From the NCBI RefSeq assembly GCF_004343775.1, contig NZ_PTXL01000001.1, positions 1,302,001 to 1,366,000 of the forward strand: DNA of 64,000 bases, given 5' to 3'. The translations under genes were made by a program, and so were the position numbers. The notes under the pieces are model-generated. The model did no database searches and had not been told where the DNA came from. It saw only the letters and a list, made by a program, of their open reading frames with translations. The stretch comes from Burkholderia sp. SRS-46 (lineage in GTDB: Bacteria > Pseudomonadota > Gammaproteobacteria > Burkholderiales > Burkholderiaceae). Positions 24,527 through 33,088 of the stretch are shown here, piece after piece (within the stretch, counting starts at the first letter, position 1; every line of letters starts with the position of its first letter).

Positions 24527-26260
24527 GTGCTTTCTTTCCTGCTGAAGCTGCGCACCCGCGCCCAAACGCTGTTCCGCCTGTCCGATGCTCATACGATGCT
24601 GATCTGGTCGGTGATCGTCGGGATCGGCGGCGCGTTCGCCACGATCGCGTTCCGCGAGGGCATCGAACTGATGCAGCGCCTGATCTCCGGCCACAGCGGC
24701 AGCTTCGTCGAGATGGCGAAGCGGATGCCGTGGTACGTGCGCTTCTGGATGCCCGCCGCGGGCGGCTTCCTGGCCGGCGGCGTGCTGCTGTTCGCGAACC
24801 GCGGCGAATCGAAGACCAGGAAGACCGACTACATGGAGGCGGTCGCGCTCGGCAACGGCGTCGTGCCGGTGCGCCAGAGCCTGTGGCGCAGCGTGTCGTC
24901 GCTGCTGACGATCGGCACCGGCGGCTCGATCGGCCGCGAGGGCCCGATGGTGCAGCTCGCCGCGCTCGCCGCGTCGCTCGTCGGCCGCTTCGCGCACTTC
25001 GACCCGCCACGCCTGCGCCTGCTCGTCGCGTGCGGCGCGGCGGCCGGCATCACGTCCGCGTACAACGCGCCGATCGCCGGCGCGTTCTTCGTGTCCGAGA
25101 TCGTGCTCGGCACGATCGCGATGGAGAGTTTCGGGCCGATGGTGGTCGCGTCGGTCGTCGCGAACATCGTGATGCGCGAGTTCGCCGGCTACCGGCCGCC
25201 GTACGAGATGCCGGTGTTCCCGGCCGTCACCGGCCCCGAAGTGCTGCTGTTCGTCGTGCTCGGCCTGCTGTGCGGCGTGCTCGCGCCGCAGTTCCTGCAC
25301 CTGCTCGACGCGTCGAAGCACCAGTTCAAGCGGCTGCCCGTGCCGCTGCCGGTGCGGCTCGCGCTCGGCGGCCTGGTCGTCGGCGTGATTTCGATCTGGG
25401 TGCCGGCCGTTTGGGGCAACGGCTACAGCGTCGTGAACCACATCCTGCACTCGCCGTGGACCTGGCAGGCGCTCGTCGCGGTGCTGGTGTTCAAGGTGCT
25501 CGCGACCGCGGCGACCACCGGCTCGGGTGCGATCGGCGGGGTCTTCACGCCGACGCTGTTCGTCGGCGCGGTGTTCGGCTCGCTGTTCGGGCTCGGGATG
25601 CAGGCGCTGTGGCCCGGGCACACGTCCGCGTACTTCGCGTACGCGATGGTCGGGATGGGCGCGTTCATGGCCGGCGCGACGCAGGCGCCGCTGATGGCGA
25701 TCCTGATGATCTTCGAGATGACGCTGAGCTACCAGGTCGTGCTGCCGCTGATGGTGTCGTGCGTGGTCGCCTACTTCGTCGCGCGCGCGACCGGCACGAC
25801 CTCGATGTACGAGATCACGCTGCACCACCACCAGGACGCGCAGGAGCGCCTGCGGCTGCGCACCACGCAGATGCGCGAGCTGATCCAGCCCGCGCAGACG
25901 GTCGTGCCGCTCACCGCGAGCGTCGCCGACATGACCCGCGTGTTCCTCGAATATCCGGTGAAATACCTGTACGTGACCGACGAGGCCGGGCGCTTCCGCG
26001 GCGCGGTCGCGCTGAAGGACATCACGTCCGACCTGCTCGACAGGCGGGATACGACCGACAAGACGGCCGCGCACTACGTGCACACGCCGTTCCCGCTGCT
26101 GACCCCCGACATGCCGCTCGGCACCGCGCTCGAGCACTTCATGTGCTTCCAGGGCGAGCGCCTGCCGGTGATCGAGAGCGTCGCGGAGCCGACGCTCGCG
26201 GGTGTGGTCTACAAGACGTCGCTGCTCGACGCGTACCGCCGGATGACCGGCGAGCGCTGA
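24527..26260 (+). CDS. ClcB-like CLC chloride channel/transporter with C-terminal CBS domains
   Basis: A CLC protein of about 577 residues from GTG 24527; an ATG at 24491 would add 12 residues, and neither start has a clear ribosome-binding site. The CLC signatures are GTGGSIGREGPMVQLAA (with the gating Glu of the GREGP motif) and GAIGGVFTPTLFVGAVFG. About ten to twelve membrane helices span residues 15-410. The cytoplasmic tail contains two CBS motifs (about 440-575), unlike E. coli ClcB, which lacks them. It is predicted to move chloride, as channel or proton antiporter, in the inner membrane. No operon partner is evident; the next gene converges. Confidence 0.88.
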   Translation: MLSFLLKLRTRAQTLFRLSDAHTMLIWSVIVGIGGAFATIAFREGIELMQRLISGHSGSFVEMAKRMPWYVRFWMPAAGGFLAGGVLLFANRGESKTRKTDYMEAVALGNGVVPVRQSLWRSVSSLLTIGTGGSIGREGPMVQLAALAASLVGRFAHFDPPRLRLLVACGAAAGITSAYNAPIAGAFFVSEIVLGTIAMESFGPMVVASVVANIVMREFAGYRPPYEMPVFPAVTGPEVLLFVVLGLLCGVLAPQFLHLLDASKHQFKRLPVPLPVRLALGGLVVGVISIWVPAVWGNGYSVVNHILHSPWTWQALVAVLVFKVLATAATTGSGAIGGVFTPTLFVGAVFGSLFGLGMQALWPGHTSAYFAYAMVGMGAFMAGATQAPLMAILMIFEMTLSYQVVLPLMVSCVVAYFVARATGTTSMYEITLHHHQDAQERLRLRTTQMRELIQPAQTVVPLTASVADMTRVFLEYPVKYLYVTDEAGRFRGAVALKDITSDLLDRRDTTDKTAAHYVHTPFPLLTPDMPLGTALEHFMCFQGERLPVIESVAEPTLAGVVYKTSLLDAYRRMTGER

Positions 26261-26287
26261 CGCGTCACGCGCCCTGCGCCGGGCACG

Positions 26288-26908
26288 TCACTCCGGCGCG
26301 CGGCCCAGCACGGCCCACGAGAAGAAGCCCGCGAGCACGGCTTCGGCCGCATCGGCCGCCACCTGCCGCGGATCGGCCGTGTAGTACGACTGCACGCCGT
26401 CGCACAGGCACATCAGCCCGAGCGCGAGCGTCTCGGCCGGCAACCGCAGCGGCGTGCCCGAACGTTCCGCGAACGCGCGGATGATCTCGGCCATCCGCGC
26501 GCGGGTTTCCTGCAGGAACTGGTTGAACTGCGCGCGGAACTTCGCGTCGCGCGCCGCCTGCAGCTTCGCCTCGACCCACAGCAGGAAACAGCGATCGTCG
26601 ATGTGCATCCGCCGGTAGTAGGCGAGCGCGGTCGCCTCCATCTGCTCGCGCGTGCCGCCGCCCTCGAAGATCTCCTTCAGATCCGCCTGCACGCTCGCAT
26701 GGTCCCGCGCGAGCAACTCGAGCAGCAGCTCCGCCTTGCTGCGGAAGTTCGAATAGAACGCGCCGCGCGTGTAGCCGGCCGCGGCCGCGATGTCCTCGAC
26801 GCTCGCGGCGACGAACCCTTTCTTCATAAAAATGGCCTGCGCAGCATTCAGCAGACGCTCACGCGTCTGGTCCTTGCTCTGCTCGCGGGTCAAGCGCTGT
26901 CGTTTCAT
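26288..26908 (-). CDS. TetR-family repressor of the adjacent RND efflux operon
   Basis: A 206-residue regulator. The TetR DNA-binding domain is complete: TRERLLNAAQAIFMKKGF, then VEDIAAAAGYTRGAFYSNF. The C-terminal helical ligand domain has the AcrR-like lengths. The ATG at 26908 was chosen over an in-frame GTG 24 bp earlier because the protein then starts MKRQRLTREQ, the common N-terminus for these repressors. It is divergent from the RND operon; a TetR-type dyad lies in the 180-bp region between, so local repression relieved by an effluxed compound is expected. Confidence 0.87.
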   Translation of the reverse strand: MKRQRLTREQSKDQTRERLLNAAQAIFMKKGFVAASVEDIAAAAGYTRGAFYSNFRSKAELLLELLARDHASVQADLKEIFEGGGTREQMEATALAYYRRMHIDDRCFLLWVEAKLQAARDAKFRAQFNQFLQETRARMAEIIRAFAERSGTPLRLPAETLALGLMCLCDGVQSYYTADPRQVAADAAEAVLAGFFSWAVLGRAPE

Positions 26909-26957
26909 GGCGCGCAGTCTAGCACCTTTCACCTTTCAGATTCATCTTTGCATTCAG

Positions 26958-26971
26958 ATACAACTGTGTAT
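26958..26971. promoter_or_regulatory. Candidate TetR operator of the RND operon
   Basis: ATACA (26958-26962), ACTG, TGTAT (26967-26971) is a perfect five-base inverted repeat in the AT-rich middle of the TetR-RND divergent region. Short dyads of this kind are typical repressor sites that overlap both promoters. A repeat CACCTTTCACCTTTCA lies just before it (26922-26940). Confidence 0.45.
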
Positions 26972-27088
26972 TAGAATCCGCGACTGTTTCCGAAAGATCG
27001 TGTCCGCCCGCGCGTCGCCGCGCGCTGCTCGGGGCAAGCGCCCGCCGCTTGCCGGTTTCGTTCCGCTCTTATCGCTTCTGGGGGTTTC

Positions 27089-28198
27089 GTGAATCGCTCC
27101 GGTTCCCGCGCCGCGCTGCTGCTCGGCGCCGCGCTCGTCCTCGCCGCCTGTCATCCGAAAGAATCCGCGCCGCCCGCGCCGCGCCCCGTCGTCGCGCAGC
27201 CGGCCCGCGCGGACGGCGCCGCGGTGTCCCGCACGCTGCCCGGCGAGATCCAGCCACGCTACGCGACGCCGCTGTCGTTCCGCATCGCCGGCAAGATCGT
27301 CGAGCGCAAGGTGCGGCTCGGCGACACCGTGAAGAACGGCCAGGTCGTCGCGCTGCTCGATCCGTCCGACGTCGAGAAGAACGCCGCGAGCGCGCAGGCG
27401 CAGCTCGACGCCGCGTCGCACCGCCTCGCGTTCGCGAAGCAGCAGCTCGACCGCGACCGCGCGCAGGCCCGCGAGAACCTGATCGCCGCCGCGCAGCTCG
27501 AGCAGACCGAGGATGGCTACGCGTCGGCGCTCGCGCAGCGCGACCAGGCGCAGCAGCAACTCGCGCTCGCGAAAAACCAGCTCCGCTATGCGACGCTCGT
27601 CGCCGATCACGACGGCTACATCACCGCCGAACAAGCCGACACGGGCCAGAACGTGTCCGCCGGCCAGCCTGTCTACCAGCTCGCGTGGGCGGGCGACGTG
27701 GACGTCGTCAGCGACGTGCCCGAAGCCGCGCTCGCGTCGCTCGCGCCGGGCCACGCGGCGAGCATCACGCTGCCGTCGCTGCCGGGCCGGCAGTTCGCCG
27801 CGAAGGTGCGCGAGATCGCGCCGGCCGCCGATCCGCAAAGCCGCACCTACCGCGTGAAGCTGTCGCTCGCGGCGCCCGATCCGTCGATCCGCCTCGGCAT
27901 GACCGCCGACGTCGCGTTCGACGGCGCGCCGGCCGGCGACACCGCCGCGACCATCACGCTGCCCGCGACCGCGCTGTTCCACGACGGCCAGCACCCGGCC
28001 GTGTGGGTCGTGCGCGCGAAGGACGACACGCTCGAGCTGCGCCGCGTCGACGTCGCACGCTTCAACGAGCGCACCGTCACCGTGTCGCACGGGCTGCAGC
28101 CGGGCGAGCGCGTCGTGCTGCAGGGCGTGCACGCGGTCAGCGCGGGCGAGAAGGTGCGCGCGGTCGCGCCGCTGCATCCGGAGGACTTCGCGTCATGA
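27089..28198 (+). CDS. RND efflux membrane fusion (periplasmic adaptor) lipoprotein
   Basis: A 369-residue HlyD/AcrA-type adaptor starting at GTG, with GGGGG 4 bases upstream. The signal peptide ends in a lipobox (VLAAC, Cys22), so the protein is predicted to be anchored to the inner membrane by lipid. The lipoyl-like halves (FRIAGKIVERKVRLGDTVKNG ... VADHDGYITAEQADTGQNVS) flank a coiled-coil hairpin of about 70 residues rich in Ala, Gln and Arg. It overlaps the permease start by 4 bp (ATGA). It links the permease to the outer-membrane channel. Confidence 0.9.
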   Translation: MNRSGSRAALLLGAALVLAACHPKESAPPAPRPVVAQPARADGAAVSRTLPGEIQPRYATPLSFRIAGKIVERKVRLGDTVKNGQVVALLDPSDVEKNAASAQAQLDAASHRLAFAKQQLDRDRAQARENLIAAAQLEQTEDGYASALAQRDQAQQQLALAKNQLRYATLVADHDGYITAEQADTGQNVSAGQPVYQLAWAGDVDVVSDVPEAALASLAPGHAASITLPSLPGRQFAAKVREIAPAADPQSRTYRVKLSLAAPDPSIRLGMTADVAFDGAPAGDTAATITLPATALFHDGQHPAVWVVRAKDDTLELRRVDVARFNERTVTVSHGLQPGERVVLQGVHAVSAGEKVRAVAPLHPEDFAS

Positions 28199-31100
28199 GC
28201 GCGATTCGCGAAGAAGGCCGCTTCAACCTGTCCGCCTGGGCGCTGCGCCACCAGGCGCTCGTCGTCTACCTGATCGCGCTCGCGACGCTCGCGGGCATCC
28301 TCGCGTACACCCGTCTCGCGCAATCCGAGGATCCGCCGTTCACGTTCCGCGTGATGGTGATCCGCACGCTCTGGCCGGGCGCGACCGCGCGCCAGGTGCA
28401 GGAGCAGGTCACCGACCGGATCGGCCGCAAGCTGCAGGAAACCCCTGCGATCGACTACCTGCGCAGCTACTCGCGCCCCGGCGAATCGCTGATTTTCTTC
28501 ACGATGAAGGATTCGGCGCCCGTCAAGGACGTGCCCGCGACCTGGTACCAGGTCCGCAAGAAGATCGGCGACATCGGCTACACGCTGCCGCCCGGCGTGC
28601 AAGGCCCGTTCTTCAACGACGAGTTCGGCGACGTCTACACCAACATCTACACGCTCGAAGGCGACGGCTTCTCGCCCGCGCAGCTGCACGACTACGCGGA
28701 CCAGCTGCGCACCGTGCTGCTGCGCGTGCCGGGCGTCGGCAAGGTCGACTATTTCGGCGATCCCGAGCAGCGGATCTTCATCGAGGTCAACAACGCGCAG
28801 CTCACGCGGCTCGGCATCTCGCCGCAGCAGCTCGGCCAGGCGCTGAACACGCAGAACAGCGTGGCGTCCGTGGGCGTGCTGACGACCGCCGACGATCGCG
28901 TGTTCGTGCGGCCGAGCGGCCAGTTCGACAAGGTCGACGCGATCGTCGACACGCTGCTGCGCATCAACGGCCGCACCTTCCGGCTCGGCGATCTCGCTAC
29001 GGTCAGGCGCGGCTACGACGATCCGCCGGTGACGCAGATGCGTGCGGCCGGCATAGGCGCGGCCGGCACAGGCGCGGCCGCCGGCCAGGAGGCGGCCGGC
29101 AAGCGCCCCGCCGGCAAGGCCGTGCTCGGCATCGGCATCACGATGCAGCCCGGCGGCGACGTGATCCAGCTCGGCAAGGCGCTCGACGCGCAGTCGCAGG
29201 CGCTGCAGGCGCAACTGCCCGCCGGCCTGAAGCTGACCGAGGTGTCCAGCATGCCGGACGCGGTGTCGCGCTCGGTCGACGACTTCCTCGAGGCGGTCGC
29301 CGAGGCGGTCGCGATCGTGCTGGTCGTCAGCCTCGTGTCGCTCGGCCTGCGCACCGGGTTGGTCGTCGTGATCTCGATCCCGGTCGTGCTCGCCGTCACC
29401 GCCCTCTTCATGTACCTGTTCGGCATCGGCCTGCACAAGGTGTCGCTCGGCACGCTGGTGCTCGCGCTCGGCCTGCTCGTCGACGACGCGATCATCGCCG
29501 TCGAGATGATGGCCGTGAAACTCGAACAGGGCTTCAGCCGCGCGCGCGCCGCCGCGTTCGCGTACACCAGCACCGCGTTCCCGATGCTGACCGGCACGCT
29601 CGTCACGGTGTCCGGCTTCCTGCCGATCGCGCTCGCGAAATCGAGCACCGGCGAGTACACCCGCTCGATCTTCGAGGTCTCGGCGATCGCGCTGATCGCG
29701 TCGTGGTTCGCCGCCGTCGTGCTGATCCCGCTGCTCGGCTTCCACATGCTGCCGGAGCGCAAGAAGGCCGCGCACGACGCGCACCTGCCCGACGACCACG
29801 AGCACGACATCTACGACACCCGCTTCTACACGCGGCTGCGCGGCTGGCTCCACGCGTGCATCGAGCGGCGCTTCGTCGTGCTGGCGCTCACCGGCGCCCT
29901 GTTCGTCGTGGCGCTGATGGGCTTCTCGCTCGTGCCGAAGCAGTTCTTCCCGAGCTCCGACCGCCCCGAGCTGCTGGTCGACCTGCGCCTGCCCGAAGGC
30001 GCGTCGTTCGCGGCGACGCTGCGCGAGACCGAGCGCCTCGAGAAGGTGATCGCGAACCGCCCCGAGATCGACCACGCGGTCAATTTCGTCGGCAGCGGCG
30101 CGCCGCGCTTCTACCTGCCGCTCGACCAGCAGCTGCAGTTGCCGAACTTCGCGCAGTTCGTGATCACCGCGAAATCGGTCGACGAACGCGAGAAGCTCGC
30201 GCGCTGGCTCGCGACGACGCTGCGCAACCAGTTCCCGGCCGTGCGCTGGCGGCTGTCGCGGCTCGAGAACGGCCCGCCGGTCGGCTATCCGGTGCAGTTC
30301 CGCGTGAGCGGCCGCGACATCGCGACCGTGCGCGGCATCGCCGACAAAGTCGCGGCGACGGTGCGCGGCGACGCGCGCACGGTGAACGTGCAGTTCGACT
30401 GGGACGAGCCGGCCGAGCGCTCGGTGCGCTTCGAGCTCGACCAGAAGAAGGCGCGCGAGCTGAACGTCACGTCGCAGGACGTGTCGAGCTTCCTCGCGAT
30501 GACGCTGACGGGCACGACGGTCACGCAATATCGCGAGCGCGACAAGCTGATCGCCGTCGACCTGCGCGCGCCGCGCGCCGACCGCGTCGATCCGGCAAGG
30601 CTCGCGGGCCTCGCGCTGCCGACGCCGAACGGCCCGGTGCCGCTCGGCTCGCTCGGCCGCTTCACGCCGGCGCTCGAGTACGGCGTGATCTGGGATCGCG
30701 ACCGCCAGCCGACCATCACCGTGCAGTCGGACGTGCACGCCGGCGCGCAAGGCATCGACGTCACGCACGCGATCGACGGCAAGCTGAACGCGCTGCGCGC
30801 GCAGTTGCCGGTCGGCTACCAGATCAACATCGGCGGCTCGGTCGAGGAAAGCGCGAAGGCGCAGAAGTCGATCAACGCGCAGATGCCGCTGATGGCGATC
30901 GCGGTGTTCACGCTGCTGATGATCCAGCTGCAGAGCTTCTCGCGCGTGCTGATGGTCGTGCTGACCGCGCCGCTCGGGCTGATCGGCGTCGTGCCGACGC
31001 TGCTGCTGTTCGGCCAGCCGTTCGGCTTCGTCGCGATGCTCGGCGTGATCGCGATGTTCGGGATCATCATGCGCAACTCAGTGATCCTGGTCGACCAGAT

Positions 31101-31407
31101 CGAGCAGGACATCGCGGCCGGCCACGGGCGCTTCGACGCGATCGTCGGCGCGACCGTGCGGCGCTTCCGGCCGATCGCGCTGACGGCCGCCGCCGCGGTG
31201 CTCGCGCTGATCCCGCTGTTGCGCTCGAACTTCTTCGGGCCGATGGCGACCGCGCTGATGGGCGGCATCACCAGCGCCACCGTGCTGACCCTGTTCTACC
31301 TGCCGGCGCTGTATGCCGCGTGGTTCCGCGTGAGGAACGACGAGCGCGACCCGCCGGGCGGCCCGTCCGCCGGCAGCGCGCCGCCCGCCACGCCGTCGGG
31401 AGCCTGA
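28195..31407 (+). CDS. RND efflux transporter permease (AcrB-like)
   Basis: A 1,070-residue inner-membrane permease with twelve expected helices and two large periplasmic loops. The transmembrane proton-relay region is GLLVDDAIIAVEMMAVKLEQ (helix 4, Asp pair). The N-terminal part (NLSAWALRHQALVVYLIALA) and LAQSEDPPFTFRVMVIRTLWPGA fit the branch that includes TriC-like and VexF-like pumps rather than the AmrB/MexB group. A Gly/Ala-rich insertion at residues 283-308 is encoded by 15-bp tandem repeats. Stop and next ATG are 2 bp apart. Substrates are unknown; drugs, solvents or fatty compounds are typical. Confidence 0.9.
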   Translation: MSAIREEGRFNLSAWALRHQALVVYLIALATLAGILAYTRLAQSEDPPFTFRVMVIRTLWPGATARQVQEQVTDRIGRKLQETPAIDYLRSYSRPGESLIFFTMKDSAPVKDVPATWYQVRKKIGDIGYTLPPGVQGPFFNDEFGDVYTNIYTLEGDGFSPAQLHDYADQLRTVLLRVPGVGKVDYFGDPEQRIFIEVNNAQLTRLGISPQQLGQALNTQNSVASVGVLTTADDRVFVRPSGQFDKVDAIVDTLLRINGRTFRLGDLATVRRGYDDPPVTQMRAAGIGAAGTGAAAGQEAAGKRPAGKAVLGIGITMQPGGDVIQLGKALDAQSQALQAQLPAGLKLTEVSSMPDAVSRSVDDFLEAVAEAVAIVLVVSLVSLGLRTGLVVVISIPVVLAVTALFMYLFGIGLHKVSLGTLVLALGLLVDDAIIAVEMMAVKLEQGFSRARAAAFAYTSTAFPMLTGTLVTVSGFLPIALAKSSTGEYTRSIFEVSAIALIASWFAAVVLIPLLGFHMLPERKKAAHDAHLPDDHEHDIYDTRFYTRLRGWLHACIERRFVVLALTGALFVVALMGFSLVPKQFFPSSDRPELLVDLRLPEGASFAATLRETERLEKVIANRPEIDHAVNFVGSGAPRFYLPLDQQLQLPNFAQFVITAKSVDEREKLARWLATTLRNQFPAVRWRLSRLENGPPVGYPVQFRVSGRDIATVRGIADKVAATVRGDARTVNVQFDWDEPAERSVRFELDQKKARELNVTSQDVSSFLAMTLTGTTVTQYRERDKLIAVDLRAPRADRVDPARLAGLALPTPNGPVPLGSLGRFTPALEYGVIWDRDRQPTITVQSDVHAGAQGIDVTHAIDGKLNALRAQLPVGYQINIGGSVEESAKAQKSINAQMPLMAIAVFTLLMIQLQSFSRVLMVVLTAPLGLIGVVPTLLLFGQPFGFVAMLGVIAMFGIIMRNSVILVDQIEQDIAAGHGRFDAIVGATVRRFRPIALTAAAAVLALIPLLRSNFFGPMATALMGGITSATVLTLFYLPALYAAWFRVRNDERDPPGGPSAGSAPPATPSGA
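29044..29088 (+). repeat. 15-bp tandem repeat inside the RND permease gene
   Basis: Units GCGGCCGGCATAGGC (29044-29058) and GCGGCCGGCACAGGC (29059-29073) are followed by a degenerate third copy. They add whole codons (AAGIG, AAGTG, AAAGQ) to a periplasmic loop. Being a multiple of three, the array can change length without a frameshift. Confidence 0.75.
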
Positions 31408-31409
31408 TC

Positions 31410-32951
31410 ATGGAACTGTCGATGAACCTGATGACCAAGACCGCGCGCGCGCTGACGATCGCCGGCGTCGCGTCGCTGGCCGGCTGCGCGTGGTTCGCGC
31501 CGAGCGGCGAGCCGCCCGCGATGCCGTCGCCCGCGCATTACGGCGCGGCGCCGCAGGCCGCGCAGACCGTCGCCGCGCAAGGCGTCGCGCAGCATTTCGA
31601 GGTCGGCGCGCAGCCGGTGCCCGACTGGTGGCGGCAATACCGTTCCGACGCGCTGAACGCGGTCGTCGACGAAGGGTTGCGCAACAGCCCGACGCTCAGC
31701 GCCGCCGAGCACAGCCTCGCCGCGGCGCGCGAGCAGCTGCGCGCGCAGATCGGCAGCTCGATGCTGCCGTCGATCGACGCCGGCGGCCAGGCGACGCGCC
31801 AGCGCGCGCTCGGCGTGCCGATCCCCGCGCTCGGCGACGAGACGCTGTTGTACGACACGTTCGTCGGTCAACTGCGGGCGAACTACACGCTCGACCTGTT
31901 CGGCGCCGCGCGCTTCGCCAACCGCGCGCTCGCGAAACGCGTCGACATCAGCGCGTTCCAGCTCGACGCCGCGCGCCGCGCGCTCGCCGCGAACATCGTC
32001 ACCGCGTCGATCACCGCGTCGGTACTCAACGCGCAGATCGACACGACCGAGCGGCTCGTCGCGCTCGCCGACGCGCAGGCGCGCGATGCCGAGCGCCGCT
32101 ACGCACTCGGCGCCGCGTCGCGCACCGATGCGCTGACCGCGCGGCAAAGCGCGGAAACCGTCGCGGCCGGCCTGCCCGCGCTGCGCCAGCAGCGCGACTC
32201 GGCGCGCCACGCGCTCGCGGTGCTGATCGGCCGCACGCCCGACCAGCCGCCCACCGACCTCACGCTCGACGATCTGCATCTGCCCGAGCAGGTGCCGGTG
32301 GTGGTGCCGTCCGACCTGCTGCAGAGCCGGCCCGACATCCGCGCGGCCGAGGCGGCGCTGCAGGCCGCCGCGGCCGAAATCGGCGTCGCCACCGCGCAGC
32401 TGTTCCCGCAGTTGTCGCTGTCGGCGTCGATGGGCAAAGGCGGCTTCAGCTGGCCGGCGATGCTGTCCGGCGCCGGCGCGATCTGGAGCGTCGGCGCATC
32501 GCTCAGCCAGCCGATCTTCCACGGCGGCGCGCTGCTCGCGCAGCGCCGCGCGGCAAAGGCGAGCTACGAGGCCGCCGTCGACCAGTACAAGCAGACGGTG
32601 CTCGGCGCGTTCCAGGATGTCGCCAATTCGCTCGCGGCGCTCGAGCATGACGCGCAGGCGCTCGACGCGTCGGGCCGCGCGGCGCTCGCCGCGCGCGGCG
32701 CGTACGACGACACCGCCGCGCGCGCGCGGCTCGGCGCGCTGCCGCCGTCCTCGTCGCGGGCGAGCGAGCTGCAGTACCGCAATGCGCGGCTCGACGAGCT
32801 CCGCGCGACCGGCGCGCGGCTCGCGGATACCGCGCGGCTGTACCAGGCGATGGGCACGCCGCCCGGCGATGCGAAGCCGGGCGCGCAAGCGCGCGCGGCC
32901 GGCGCAAGCTCCAGCGCGAACACCGGCGCCGGCGCCACCGCCGCGCAATAA
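31410..32951 (+). CDS. RND efflux outer-membrane factor lipoprotein (NodT/OprM family)
   Basis: A 513-residue TolC-like channel. The signal peptide ends in a lipobox (SLAGC), followed by WFAPSGEPPAMP. The two OEP repeats are visible: NYTLDLFGAARFANRALAKR in the first, and ELQYRNARLDELRA at the end of the second. GGGAG lies before the ATG; another Met four codons later is possible. It completes the adaptor-permease-channel operon. The C-terminal 35 residues are a low-complexity Ala/Gly tail. A strong terminator follows. Confidence 0.9.
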   Translation: MELSMNLMTKTARALTIAGVASLAGCAWFAPSGEPPAMPSPAHYGAAPQAAQTVAAQGVAQHFEVGAQPVPDWWRQYRSDALNAVVDEGLRNSPTLSAAEHSLAAAREQLRAQIGSSMLPSIDAGGQATRQRALGVPIPALGDETLLYDTFVGQLRANYTLDLFGAARFANRALAKRVDISAFQLDAARRALAANIVTASITASVLNAQIDTTERLVALADAQARDAERRYALGAASRTDALTARQSAETVAAGLPALRQQRDSARHALAVLIGRTPDQPPTDLTLDDLHLPEQVPVVVPSDLLQSRPDIRAAEAALQAAAAEIGVATAQLFPQLSLSASMGKGGFSWPAMLSGAGAIWSVGASLSQPIFHGGALLAQRRAAKASYEAAVDQYKQTVLGAFQDVANSLAALEHDAQALDASGRAALAARGAYDDTAARARLGALPPSSSRASELQYRNARLDELRATGARLADTARLYQAMGTPPGDAKPGAQARAAGASSSANTGAGATAAQ

Positions 32952-32964
32952 CCGGCGGCGCCCG

Positions 32965-33001
32965 GCGGGCGCGCGCGGCCCCGTTCGCCGCGCGCGCCCG
33001 C
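32965..33001 (+). terminator. Rho-independent terminator of the RND operon
   Basis: A perfect 14-bp stem (32965-32978 with 32988-33001, all G/C) has a nine-base loop and is followed by TTT. It begins 13 bp after the stop codon of the outer-membrane gene. Confidence 0.75.
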
Positions 33002-33029
33002 TTTCATCTTCCCGCGTTCAACTTCCCGC

Positions 33030-33060
33030 TTGACCCTCACGTAGCGTAACGTTCGAGACT
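33030..33060 (+). promoter_or_regulatory. MerR/Mta-type spaced promoter before the TipAS-like regulator
   Basis: TTGACC (33030-33035) is followed by CTCACGTAGCGTAACGTTCGAG, an imperfect dyad (CTC-ACGT ... ACGT-TCGAG-like arms) between likely -35 and -10 positions. This layout, including the ACGTAGCGTAA core, resembles the operators of Mta and TipA-type MerR proteins, which twist over-long spacers. Autoregulation is inferred. Confidence 0.55.
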
Positions 33061-33088
33061 CCAGAGTGCGCACCGAACGGAGAAACGA

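Noticed and set aside
27847..30768. A 973-codon open frame on the minus strand
   Set aside because: It is antisense to the RND permease and adaptor genes. Long mirror frames are common in very GC-rich DNA; its protein is Arg/Asp/His-rich low complexity with no domain.
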